Positions 1-7,002 of a DNA stretch of 9,924 nucleotides are shown here, piece after piece. Below the pieces are notes generated by a model that saw only the letters and a program-made list of their open reading frames with translations, was not told the origin of the DNA and ran no database searches. The translations under genes and the position numbers were made by a program. The DNA comes from an uncultured Bacteroidales bacterium (GTDB lineage Bacteria; Bacteroidota; Bacteroidia; Bacteroidales; Muribaculaceae), in assembly GCA_900554715.1 (NCBI GenBank), contig USIN01000050.1, positions 1 through 9,924 on the forward strand, in the 5' to 3' direction. The stretch's first letter is position 1. Every line of letters begins with the position of its first letter.

Positions 1-2
1 CA

Positions 3-113
3 AGCGTCAACGCTTCGGGCGACACAGCCGTCATCGACTGCCAGAACCTCGGACGCGGCATCTATATCATAAGCGTCAACGGCATTCACAACCAAAAAAT
101 CACAGTGAGATAA
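3..113 (+). CDS. C-terminal fragment of an exported protein with a T9SS type A sorting-domain-like tail (5' truncated)
   Basis: Only the last 36 codons are in the window; the gene begins upstream. The reading frame ends at TAA 111-113. The visible residues include GRGIYIISVNG followed by a hydrophilic turn and KITVR at the very end. This is the usual end of the type IX secretion C-terminal sorting domain of Bacteroidota: a G-x-Y-x-I-x-V strand, a turn, then a short basic strand K-x-x-V at the extreme C-terminus. In that family the domain directs export across the outer membrane and is then removed, with the protein released or attached to the surface. The catalytic or binding part lies outside the window, so its function cannot be named. 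The next gene ends in the same kind of tail, and a strong hairpin follows this gene, so it probably ends its own transcript. The family assignment rests on a short segment. Confidence 0.72.
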   Translation, partial: SVNASGDTAVIDCQNLGRGIYIISVNGIHNQKITVR

Positions 114-139
114 GCCGGCATAAAGATAACAGAACACAG

Positions 140-179
140 AAGAGACCGGCAGGCTGATATCATGACCTGCCGGTCTCTT
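140..179 (+). terminator. Strong intrinsic terminator hairpin
   Basis: A perfect 14-bp stem, AAGAGACCGGCAGG (140-153) pairing with CCTGCCGGTCTCTT (166-179), closes a 12-base loop (154-165). It is followed by TTGTCTT, a weak T tract. It begins 26 bases after the stop codon of the partial first gene. Its right arm runs directly into the -33 element of the promoter proposed for the next gene. Confidence 0.85.
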
Positions 180-208
180 TGTCTTCAGACCATAATCATA
201 TAACTTTG
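178..208 (+). promoter_or_regulatory. Bacteroidota-type promoter upstream of the S8 protease
   Basis: TTTG at 178-181, exactly 19 bases, then TAACTTTG at 201-208. This is a full match to the Bacteroidota primary-sigma consensus TTTG-N19-21-TAnnTTTG. Transcription would begin about 7 bases past the -7 box. The -33 element overlaps the end of the preceding terminator. The last three bases of the -7 box (TTG, 206-208) are also the most plausible start codon of the protease, which is contradictory if both are real. Confidence 0.5.
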
Positions 209-2314
209 AAAAACCGATTCATCATAATTCTGCTGGCATCGGCCATCAGTCTTTCGGGCGCAGCTGACGCGACGCAACGGCTGTCACCGCAGTCGCGCGT
301 CACACTCGCAATGTCATCGAGAAAGCATAATACGAATGCAAAAACACGCCTGACTGCGTCAGAACATCCGGCATATATACCAGCAATAATTGAAATATCA
401 GACGAAAACGCCGTCGACAGCCTCGAGGCGCTCGGCACAGTCATCTACCGCCGCCGAGGCGATCTGTTGCTCGCCTCGGTGCCATACGACAAGGTCGACC
501 GGCTGGCGACGTTCTCTGTGGTGGCGTCGGCAGAGTTTTCACCCCAGCGGTCGGCAGACGTCGACGCAGCGGCGAGACTGAGCGGCGCAAAGAACGTCAT
601 CGACGGCAACACCGGTCTGGGTGTGAGTCTTGACGGCTCGGGCGTCGTCGCAGGCTTCGCCGACACAGGCTTCGACCCGTCGCACATGGCTTTCGAGGGC
701 AAAGTCACGCGTCTGGTCCACTATGACGAACCGGCAGGCACGCGCACACAACTCGACACTCCCGGCGACATAGCGGCATGGACAACAGACAGCCGCGACG
801 AAAGCCACGCATGCCACGTGGGCAACATTCTCGGCGGACAGCATACGGCCGCCGGATATGACGGCATCGCCCCGGGAGCCGCGCTTGTCGCCACGACAAG
901 CTGCCTCTATGACGTCGGCATCCTCGCCGGAGTCGAAGACATCATCGACTACGCGCGCGAGACTGACCGTCCGGCGGTCGTAAATCTGTCGCTCGGCTCG
1001 ACGCTCGGACCCCACGACGGCAGCGACCTTTTCTGCCGCTACCTCGACCTCTGCGCCGGCGAGGCAGCGATATGTCTGTCGGCGGGAAACAACGGCAATT
1101 CAAAAATATCACTGATAAAGACATTCGGCGACGACGACGCGCCGCTCGGCTCGTCGCTCGAAAGCCGCCGCGGATGGGACGGACTCGCTGTCGACGGTCG
1201 CTCGGAGGCTTGGAGCTCAGACTCGCGGCCGATGACAATCACCTTCAAAATCTATGATATCAACGAGCACCGCTATGTCTATACGTCGCCCGAGACCGGC
1301 GGACCGGACGGCGGCGACACCGTCATCGACTCTGAGAGCGACCCTGAGCTGGCAGCGTTCATCGACGGCTATATCATGGCTTCGGCGGGAGTGTCGCCAC
1401 ATAACGGACGCTACACAATCAGCTTCGCCTACGACTACCGGTGCAGCGAGACAAACGTCCACGGGCCGTGGGCGCGCTACTATGTCTGCTTCTTTGTCAC
1501 CGGAGCCTCGGGCGCTACCGTACATGTCTGGGCCGACGGCAGCACATCGTTTTTCCAAAATCTGCGATATGCCGGGCTGCCTGACGGCGGGAGCGAGATG
1601 TCGATAAGCAGCATGGCCTGCGGCCGCAATACGATATGCGTCGGGGCGATGAACAGCCGCAACAGCGTGCCGTTGTCAGACGGAAGCTCCAGAAGCTGGG
1701 ATTTCAAGGTCGGCGATGTAGCATCGTTCTCGTCATACGGCTCGCGGCTGAGTGACGGCACGACGCTGCCCGATTTCTGTGCGCCAGGCAATCAGGTCAT
1801 CTCGGCAATGAACCGCTACTATATCGAAAGCCATCCCGAGAGCGCCGGTCTCGTCACGGCTGTCACCCGTGGCACAGACCGCGACCACTACTGGTTTTAT
1901 GACTGCGGCACGTCGATGTCGTCGCCTCACGCCGCCGGCATCTTTGCCCTCTGGCTCGAGGCCGACCCTACCCTGACGCCCGCACATCTGAAGGAAATAG
2001 CTGTCACGACAGCGCGCCGCAGCGATGACAGCGCAAGTCGTCAGGCACGCGGCGCCGGAGATATCGACGCCGTCGCCGGACTAAAAGAAGTCCTGCGACG
2101 CGCCGGCGTAAGTTCGGTCACGGTAAAGCCGGTCATAACAGTCACCGACAGACATATCAAAGCCGACGTGCCGGGATGCGACAGCCCCGTCATAGAAGTC
2201 TGCGACATCGCCGGTCACAGTATAGCCCCGTCGGCCACACTCCTTCCCGGCATATATATTATCACTGTCGCGACACCGTCATTGAGACATACGTCTAAAA
2301 TATATGTGAAGTAA
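206..2314 (+). CDS. Exported subtilisin-like (S8) serine protease with T9SS-type C-terminal tail
   Basis: Secreted or surface endopeptidase. Residue numbers here count from an upstream TTG at 179; subtract 9 for the TTG at 206. I prefer 206 because it gives a clean signal peptide, a K-N-R start and a hydrophobic stretch through about residue 28, with possible cleavage after A-D-A. No ATG occurs in frame before position 311, which would remove the signal. The catalytic Asp is D162 in FADTGFD, the His is H210 in ESHACHVGNILGG (family form HGTHVAG), the oxyanion Asn is N304 in SAGNNG, and the Ser is S579 in GTSMSSPHAAG. Between N304 and S579 lie about 275 residues, far more than the roughly 65 in subtilisin; part of this (about 340-455) looks like a beta-sandwich insert. 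The end, PGIYIITV to KIYVK, resembles a T9SS sorting tail. There are 13 cysteines. Substrate is unknown. The family is certain, the start codon is not. Confidence 0.9.
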   Translation: MKNRFIIILLASAISLSGAADATQRLSPQSRVTLAMSSRKHNTNAKTRLTASEHPAYIPAIIEISDENAVDSLEALGTVIYRRRGDLLLASVPYDKVDRLATFSVVASAEFSPQRSADVDAAARLSGAKNVIDGNTGLGVSLDGSGVVAGFADTGFDPSHMAFEGKVTRLVHYDEPAGTRTQLDTPGDIAAWTTDSRDESHACHVGNILGGQHTAAGYDGIAPGAALVATTSCLYDVGILAGVEDIIDYARETDRPAVVNLSLGSTLGPHDGSDLFCRYLDLCAGEAAICLSAGNNGNSKISLIKTFGDDDAPLGSSLESRRGWDGLAVDGRSEAWSSDSRPMTITFKIYDINEHRYVYTSPETGGPDGGDTVIDSESDPELAAFIDGYIMASAGVSPHNGRYTISFAYDYRCSETNVHGPWARYYVCFFVTGASGATVHVWADGSTSFFQNLRYAGLPDGGSEMSISSMACGRNTICVGAMNSRNSVPLSDGSSRSWDFKVGDVASFSSYGSRLSDGTTLPDFCAPGNQVISAMNRYYIESHPESAGLVTAVTRGTDRDHYWFYDCGTSMSSPHAAGIFALWLEADPTLTPAHLKEIAVTTARRSDDSASRQARGAGDIDAVAGLKEVLRRAGVSSVTVKPVITVTDRHIKADVPGCDSPVIEVCDIAGHSIAPSATLLPGIYIITVATPSLRHTSKIYVK

Positions 2315-2336
2315 GACGCAGCTTTACGTTTTTTTT
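2311..2336 (+). terminator. Possible weak terminator with T8 tract after the S8 protease
   Basis: A short imperfect stem, GTAAG (2311-2315, spanning the stop codon) with CTTTAC (2322-2327, one bulged T), is followed by one G and then eight consecutive T residues (2329-2336). The stem is too short to be convincing; the T tract is the stronger part of the signal. The same T tract may instead serve as A/T-rich upstream DNA for the cdsA promoter. Confidence 0.3.
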
Positions 2337-2338
2337 GT

Positions 2339-2346
2339 TACTTTTG
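2339..2346 (+). promoter_or_regulatory. Promoter -7 box for cdsA, lying in an inverted repeat
   Basis: TACTTTTG matches the Bacteroidota -7 consensus TAnnTTTG. Transcription would start near 2353, about 15 bases before the cdsA ATG at 2368. No good TTTG -33 element is seen 19-21 bases upstream; a T8 tract lies just before the box. The box is inside the left arm of an inverted repeat, GTTACTTTTG (2337-2346) against CAAAGTAAC (2354-2362), with one unpaired T. Confidence 0.5.
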
Positions 2347-2367
2347 TCGAAAACAAAGTAACAGTAA

Positions 2368-3201
2368 ATGAAAAACGTCATCATCCGTTCGATATCAGGC
2401 GCCGTCTATGTGGCTCTGATTGTTGTGGCCATCGTAGCAGGCCGTTATGGCATAGCAGCTCTGACGGCCGTCTTCGCCCTGCTCGCAGGCATTGAATACC
2501 AACAGCTCGTCGCCTCGAAAGGAGGCCGACAGGCCATAACGTCAGTCATAAATGCCGTCGACATCTCGGTGCTGCTGCTCATACAGGCTGTAGCGTTCAC
2601 CGCCGCACAATTTTACTTCGACATATTTGTCGGCTGCATATTAGCGCTCGCCATCATTGTAATCGCGCGTTTCGTGCTCGCTCTCTACGACAAACGGCCT
2701 GAGGCATTCGCCGAAACAGGACGCTCGATACTCGGCTATATTTATATCGGACTGCCGCTCGGCGCGCTCAACATACTGGGCATTTTCCCCGACTCGTTCT
2801 GGTTTATCCTGGCTATGTTCGTCATGATATGGCTCAATGACACAGGCGCGTTCTGCGTCGGCAGCCTCTTCGGACGCCGCAAGCTCTTCGAGCGCCTGTC
2901 GCCAAAAAAGTCGTGGGAAGGCTTCTGGGGAGGTATGTTATTCTGCGCTTTAGCAGGCGTGCTGTTCTACTATCTCGCCCCCGGCACACTCAGTCTCGGC
3001 GCCTGGATAGGTTTCGGCGTCACAGTCTCTGTCCTGTCGACATGGGGCGATCTGTTCGAGTCGATGATGAAGCGATCGCTCGGCGTCAAGGACTCGGGCA
3101 AGCTCATCCCAGGCCACGGCGGCATACTCGACCGCATCGACTCGCTGCTGTTCGTCGTGCCGGCCACTGTCATATTTCTGCTTTTATTCCACATGCTCTG
3201 A
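2368..3201 (+). CDS. cdsA: Phosphatidate cytidylyltransferase (CDP-diacylglycerol synthase)
   Basis: Integral inner-membrane enzyme that makes CDP-diacylglycerol from phosphatidate and CTP, the branch point for phosphatidylethanolamine, phosphatidylglycerol and cardiolipin. The 277 residues are largely hydrophobic with several membrane segments, the usual size and shape of the family. The CDS signature is complete near the C-terminus: S232, K235-R236, K241-D242, then PGHGGILDRIDS (248-259), with the conserved HGG and the D255 and D258 acidic residues. The other conserved patches, WLNDTGAF (155-162) and LSPKKSWEGFWGG (177-189), are also intact. The ATG at 2368 follows A-rich sequence with no Shine-Dalgarno site, and a -7 box lies just upstream. 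A GH9 gene follows 26 bases after the stop codon, so the two are probably in one transcript. Confidence 0.97.
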   Translation: MKNVIIRSISGAVYVALIVVAIVAGRYGIAALTAVFALLAGIEYQQLVASKGGRQAITSVINAVDISVLLLIQAVAFTAAQFYFDIFVGCILALAIIVIARFVLALYDKRPEAFAETGRSILGYIYIGLPLGALNILGIFPDSFWFILAMFVMIWLNDTGAFCVGSLFGRRKLFERLSPKKSWEGFWGGMLFCALAGVLFYYLAPGTLSLGAWIGFGVTVSVLSTWGDLFESMMKRSLGVKDSGKLIPGHGGILDRIDSLLFVVPATVIFLLLFHML

Positions 3202-3207
3202 GAGCAT
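3193..3207 (+). repeat. Perfect inverted repeat around the cdsA stop codon
   Basis: ATGCTC (3193-3198) and GAGCAT (3202-3207) are exact inverted copies separated only by the cdsA stop codon TGA, which would form the loop. No T tract follows, so this is not a typical terminator. It lies 20 bases before the GH9 start codon. It could be an mRNA hairpin affecting translation or stability between the two genes, or chance. Confidence 0.4.
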
Positions 3208-3227
3208 AAACAACAAATACCAACCCC

Positions 3228-5039
3228 ATGAAAAACAAATTCCGCGCATTAGCCGCAGCTGTCTGCCTGACAGCCCCGATGCTGTCACAGGCAGCCCTGA
3301 GAGTCAACCAAGCGGGTTATCTGACCGATGACCTCAAAAGTGCCGTATATCTCGGCGACATCAATCCGTCAGACCTTATCTTCTCGATTTCGGGTCTCGA
3401 TGGCGTAGCCGGAGTCGACAGCGTTGTCACTGGAGCCGCCTGGGAACCGGCCGCCCACTCGGCACGTATATGGTTCTCGTCGCTCACAGCTCCCGGCGAC
3501 TATGTGCTCGCAATGAAAGACAGCAACGGCTCGGTGCTCGATGTCATCAGATTCTATGTAGGCGACGACGCTTACAGCCGCAACGGTCTCTTTGAAATGC
3601 CGCTAAATTATATCCGCCAGCAGCGCTGCGGCTATAATCCCGTGCTCGGGACGACCTGTCACACCCACGACGGCTTTGTAGTCGAAAGCGACAGCATCGA
3701 CGGACGCCACTACGACGTCACCGGCGGCTGGCATGACGCGTCAGACTACCTGCAGTATCTCACCACTTCGGCCAACTCGGTCTATCAGATGCTCTTCGCA
3801 TACGACAGCAATCCGACGGTCTGGACCGACAGCCATGACGCCCGCGGCGACAAAAACGCCAACGGCGTGGCCGACATCCTCGACGAAGCCCGCCGGGGTC
3901 TCGAATGGATGATGAAGATGAACCCCGAAGAGGGCATCTATTTCAATCAGATTGCCGACGACCGTGACCACAAATATGCCGGACTGCCCGCGAAGGACAG
4001 CGTCGACTATGGTCGCGGCCCGGGTCTCGACCGTCCTGTCTACACATGCTCGAATCATCCCACGGGACTGATGAAATACAAAAACCGCAGCCGCGGTCTG
4101 GCGTCGTCGGTTGGCAAATTCGCGTCATCGTTCGCTCTCGGCGCAAAAGTCTTCACCAAGATAGACAGCGCTTTCGCGGCCGAGCTCGGCCGCCGCGCCG
4201 AAGCCGCCTACGCCATCGCCAAAGCCAATCCGGGTCCGTGCCAGACAGCTCCGGGCTCGTCGCCATACTTCTATGAAGAAGACAACTGGACCGACGATCT
4301 CGAACTGGCCGCCATCAGTCTCTACGGCAAAAACGGCGACAAGAAATATCTCGCCGACGCCGTCGACTACGGCCGCATGGAGCCTGTGACCCCCTGGATG
4401 GGTGCCGACTCGGCGCGCCACTATCAGTGGTATCCGTTTGTCAATCTCGGCCATGCCCGCATAGCCGAACTCGCCGACGGCAAAACCCGCGACGAGTTTG
4501 TCAGAAACCTGCGCAGCGGCCTCGAGCGCGTCACCGAACGCGGCAGCTCCAACATATTCAACTACGGCATCCCCTTCATATGGTGCTCGAACAACCTCGG
4601 CGTCGCTTTCGTGACCCAGGCCATGCTCTACCGCGAACTCACCGGTGACAACCGCTATCTCGCCGCCGAGACCGCGGCCCGCGACTGGCTCTTCGGTCTC
4701 AATCCATGGGGCCAGACGATGATTATCGTCCCTGAAGAGGTCACCGAATCGAGTCCCGCCGACCCTCACGCGGCACTGAGCAACACAAGCCTCCACGGCA
4801 AAGCCGGTCGCCACGCTCTCATCGGCGGTCTTGTCGACGGCCCCGTCTATACGGCCATATTCAACAAACTGTGGGGTGTGACGCTGCGACGCGACGATGC
4901 TTTCAAAGACTTCCAGAACTCGACCGTGGTCTATCACGACGACTACTCAGACTACTCGACCAACGAACCCACGCTCGACGGCACCGCCTCGCTCACCTAC
5001 ATGCTCGGACGTCTCGCCGCGAAGGGCTCGAAAAAGTAA
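3228..5039 (+). CDS. Exported glycoside hydrolase family 9 (endoglucanase/cellodextrinase-like) with N-terminal Ig-like domain
   Basis: Hydrolyses beta-glucosidic bonds, typically in cellulose, cellodextrins, mixed-linkage glucan or xyloglucan backbone, by an inverting mechanism. The 603 residues start with a signal peptide (basic MKNKFR, hydrophobic core, likely cleavage after SQA at residue 22). Residues about 23-112 fit the CelD_N Ig-like domain, beginning ALRVNQAGYL. The (alpha/alpha)6 catalytic domain follows. GGWHDASDY (166-174) holds the base residues D170 and D173; FGLNPWGQT (489-497) and the SLHG/GGLVDGPV region (521-540) are family features; E580 in STNEPTLDG is the expected catalytic acid. 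There is no lipobox and no carbohydrate-binding module, so it is probably periplasmic or released. The gene follows cdsA by 26 bases with no promoter in the gap. No SusC/SusD or other polysaccharide-utilisation gene is nearby. The family is clear; the exact substrate cannot be read from sequence. Confidence 0.95.
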   Translation: MKNKFRALAAAVCLTAPMLSQAALRVNQAGYLTDDLKSAVYLGDINPSDLIFSISGLDGVAGVDSVVTGAAWEPAAHSARIWFSSLTAPGDYVLAMKDSNGSVLDVIRFYVGDDAYSRNGLFEMPLNYIRQQRCGYNPVLGTTCHTHDGFVVESDSIDGRHYDVTGGWHDASDYLQYLTTSANSVYQMLFAYDSNPTVWTDSHDARGDKNANGVADILDEARRGLEWMMKMNPEEGIYFNQIADDRDHKYAGLPAKDSVDYGRGPGLDRPVYTCSNHPTGLMKYKNRSRGLASSVGKFASSFALGAKVFTKIDSAFAAELGRRAEAAYAIAKANPGPCQTAPGSSPYFYEEDNWTDDLELAAISLYGKNGDKKYLADAVDYGRMEPVTPWMGADSARHYQWYPFVNLGHARIAELADGKTRDEFVRNLRSGLERVTERGSSNIFNYGIPFIWCSNNLGVAFVTQAMLYRELTGDNRYLAAETAARDWLFGLNPWGQTMIIVPEEVTESSPADPHAALSNTSLHGKAGRHALIGGLVDGPVYTAIFNKLWGVTLRRDDAFKDFQNSTVVYHDDYSDYSTNEPTLDGTASLTYMLGRLAAKGSKK

Positions 5040-5046
5040 ACCCGTC

Positions 5047-5080
5047 AGCCTAAGATATTCAAAATAGGCTTAAAAAAGCC
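5047..5080 (+). terminator. Possible weak hairpins after the GH9 gene
   Basis: Two short, mutually exclusive stems lie just past the GH9 stop codon: AGCCTA (5047-5052) with TAGGCT (5065-5070), and GGCTT (5067-5071) with AAGCC (5076-5080) around an AAAA loop. Neither is followed by a T tract, so termination is uncertain. The position between a finished operon and a strong new promoter is what suggests the role. Confidence 0.3.
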
Positions 5081-5107
5081 GAAAGCTTAAAACTTAAATA
5101 ACAATAT

Positions 5108-5138
5108 TTTGTATCTATGGCAAAAAGCATTATCTTTG
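5108..5138 (+). promoter_or_regulatory. Strong Bacteroidota-type promoter for the phosphohexomutase
   Basis: TTTG at 5108-5111, exactly 19 bases, then TATCTTTG at 5131-5138. Both elements and the spacing match the Bacteroidota consensus TTTG-N19-TAnnTTTG. The region is markedly more A/T-rich than the flanking genes. Transcription should start near 5145, giving an A-rich untranslated leader of about 44 bases before the ATG at 5189. No riboswitch-like fold is evident in the leader. Confidence 0.8.
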
Positions 5139-5188
5139 CTATAGTCTTAACAGATCATTAAAAAACTAACATAATACCACTAACCAAA

Positions 5189-6940
5189 ATGGCAACCCAA
5201 GACAATCTTTTAAATGACGTTATCGCCAAGGCACAGACATGGCTGGGCGACGGATATGACGCAGAAACACGCGCAGAAGTAAAACGAATGCTTGATGCCG
5301 AAGACAAGACAGAGCTGATCGAGTCGTTCTATAGAGACCTCGAATTCGGCACAGGCGGTCTCCGCGGCATCATGGGCGCAGGCACCAACCGCATGAACAT
5401 CTACACCGTCGGCGCCGCCACACAAGGTCTCGCAAACTACTTGAAAGAAGCATTCAAAGACCTGCCCGAAATCAGCGTTGTCGTCGGCCACGACGTGCGC
5501 AACAACTCGCGCAAGTTCGCCGAGATCGTCGCAAACATCTTCTCTGCCAACGGCATCAAAGTATATCTCTTCGACTCGTTCCGTCCGACTCCCGAACTCT
5601 CGTTCGCAATACGCAAACTCGGCTGTCAGAGCGGTGTCAACATCACCGCCTCTCATAACCCCAAAATCTACAACGGTTATAAGGCATACTGGAGCGACGG
5701 CGCCCAGATTATCGCGCCCCACGATGTCAACATCATCGACCACGTCAACCGCATCAAGAATGTAAGCGAAATCAAGTTCGAGGGCAATCCCGCCAAGATT
5801 GAAATCATCGGCGACAAGATGGACAACGACTTCCTGACAGCCATCAAGGCTCTGTCGCTCGACCCCGAAGTCATCAAACGCCACGCTGACCTCAAGATTG
5901 TCTATACCCCTATCCACGGCACCGGCGTCGAGCTTATCCCCGAATCGCTGCGCCGCTGGGGCTTCACCAATATCATCCACGTTCCCGAACAGGATATTCC
6001 ATCGGGCGACTTCCCCACGGTAGCATCGCCTAACCCCGAGAATCCCGAGGCAATGGCAATGGCCATCGCCAAAGCCAAGGAAGTGGGCGCCGACCTCGTC
6101 GTTGCCTCTGACCCCGACGCCGACCGCATCGGCTGCGTCATCCGCGACAACAACGGCGAATACCAGCTCATCAACGGCAACCAGATTGTCATGATCCTGC
6201 TCAACTACATCATGCGCCGCAACCGCGAGATGGGCAAGCTCACCGGCAACGAATATGTTGTCAAGACAATCGTGACGACAGAGACCATCAAGTCTATCGC
6301 CGAGAACTACAACATCAAGATGTATGACTGCTACACCGGCTTCAAGTGGATCGCCTCTGTCATCCGCGACAACGAAGGCACGATGCGCTATCTCGGCGGC
6401 GGCGAAGAGAGCTACGGCTTCCTCGCCGAAGACTTCTGCCGCGACAAAGACTCTGTATCGGCAATCTCGCTGATGGCAGAAATCTGCGCATGGGCTAAAG
6501 ACCGGGGCATGGACTTCAACGAAATGCTTCAGGACATCTATATCAAGAACGGCTTCTCTCACGAGGTCGGCATCTCTGTCGTCCGCGAAGGCAAAGCCGG
6601 CGCCGAAGAGATTCAGCAGATGATGAAAGACTTCCGCGCCAACCCGCCCAAATCTCTCGGCGGCAGCCCCGTCGTCACAGTCAAGGACTATGCCGACCTC
6701 AACTGCACCGATATGTCAACCGGCGCCGTCACAAAGATGGATTTCCCGACAACAAGCAACGTACTCCAGTTCTTCACCGCCGACCACTCGAAAGTGTCAG
6801 TGCGTCCGTCGGGCACAGAACCTAAGATCAAGTTCTACATGGAAGTCCACGACAAACTCGCCGGCAAAGACGACTACGAACGCGCCAACCGCAACGCCGC
6901 AGCCAAAATCGAGGCCATCAAGAAAGATCTCGGCATCTGA
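5189..6940 (+). CDS. Alpha-phosphohexomutase (phosphoglucomutase/phosphomannomutase family)
   Basis: Cytosolic enzyme interconverting hexose 1- and 6-phosphates through a phosphoserine intermediate, linking glycolysis to nucleotide-sugar, glycogen and envelope-polysaccharide synthesis. The 583 residues match the long PGM2/PgcA-like branch. The four family signatures are all intact: the active-site serine loop TASHNP (S155 in 153-158), the metal loop SDPDADR (307-313; D308, D310, D312), the sugar-specificity loop GGGEES (403-408), and the phosphate-binding loop RPSGTEPK (539-546). FGTGGLRGIMG (53-63) is the usual N-terminal substrate-contact segment. The ATG at 5189 follows AACCAAA with no Shine-Dalgarno site, under its own consensus promoter. 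GEES in the third loop is shared by glucose- and mannose-phosphate mutases of this branch, so I do not choose between them or assign a symbol. It is likely well expressed, given the promoter. Confidence 0.95.
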   Translation: MATQDNLLNDVIAKAQTWLGDGYDAETRAEVKRMLDAEDKTELIESFYRDLEFGTGGLRGIMGAGTNRMNIYTVGAATQGLANYLKEAFKDLPEISVVVGHDVRNNSRKFAEIVANIFSANGIKVYLFDSFRPTPELSFAIRKLGCQSGVNITASHNPKIYNGYKAYWSDGAQIIAPHDVNIIDHVNRIKNVSEIKFEGNPAKIEIIGDKMDNDFLTAIKALSLDPEVIKRHADLKIVYTPIHGTGVELIPESLRRWGFTNIIHVPEQDIPSGDFPTVASPNPENPEAMAMAIAKAKEVGADLVVASDPDADRIGCVIRDNNGEYQLINGNQIVMILLNYIMRRNREMGKLTGNEYVVKTIVTTETIKSIAENYNIKMYDCYTGFKWIASVIRDNEGTMRYLGGGEESYGFLAEDFCRDKDSVSAISLMAEICAWAKDRGMDFNEMLQDIYIKNGFSHEVGISVVREGKAGAEEIQQMMKDFRANPPKSLGGSPVVTVKDYADLNCTDMSTGAVTKMDFPTTSNVLQFFTADHSKVSVRPSGTEPKIKFYMEVHDKLAGKDDYERANRNAAAKIEAIKKDLGI

Positions 6941-6956
6941 TTAAACTCAATAATAC

Positions 6957-6992
6957 TGACGGGGCTGTTGCATAACGACAATGGCCCCGTCA
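6957..6992 (+). terminator. 14-bp hairpin between phosphohexomutase and pseudouridine synthase
   Basis: TGACGGGGC (6957-6965) pairs exactly with GCCCCGTCA (6984-6992). The stem continues through two G-U pairs and TTG/CAA to about 14 bp, leaving an 8-base loop (6971-6978). It starts 17 bases after the phosphohexomutase stop codon and is followed by TTAATATAT rather than a pure T tract. The hairpin ends only 10 bases before the next start codon (ATG 7003). It probably terminates or attenuates transcription of the upstream gene. Confidence 0.7.
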
Positions 6993-7002
6993 TTAATATA
7001 TA

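Noticed and set aside
179..205. TTG at 179 as the start of the S8 protease
   Set aside because: It lies in the terminator's right arm and adds D and H residues before the signal peptide's basic region; TTG 206 gives a more normal signal peptide. Not fully excluded.
3228..3296. GH9 as a lipoprotein because of Cys13
   Set aside because: The residues before it (A-A-V) do not form a lipobox, the position is too early, and a good signal peptidase I site (SQA) follows.
4125..4937. A 270-codon minus-strand open frame opposite the GH9 gene
   Set aside because: Same codon-bias artefact; no recognisable motif, start context or promoter.
5040..5188. A riboswitch or small RNA in the 149-base gap before the phosphohexomutase
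   Set aside because: Apart from the promoter and short weak hairpins the sequence is plain A/T-rich leader without a conserved fold I recognise.
5210..6562. A 450-codon open frame on the minus strand opposite the phosphohexomutase
   Set aside because: It is the antisense of a gene with C-ending codons. The translation is dominated by V, D and A in low-complexity order, matches no family I know, and the plus-strand gene has every catalytic motif.
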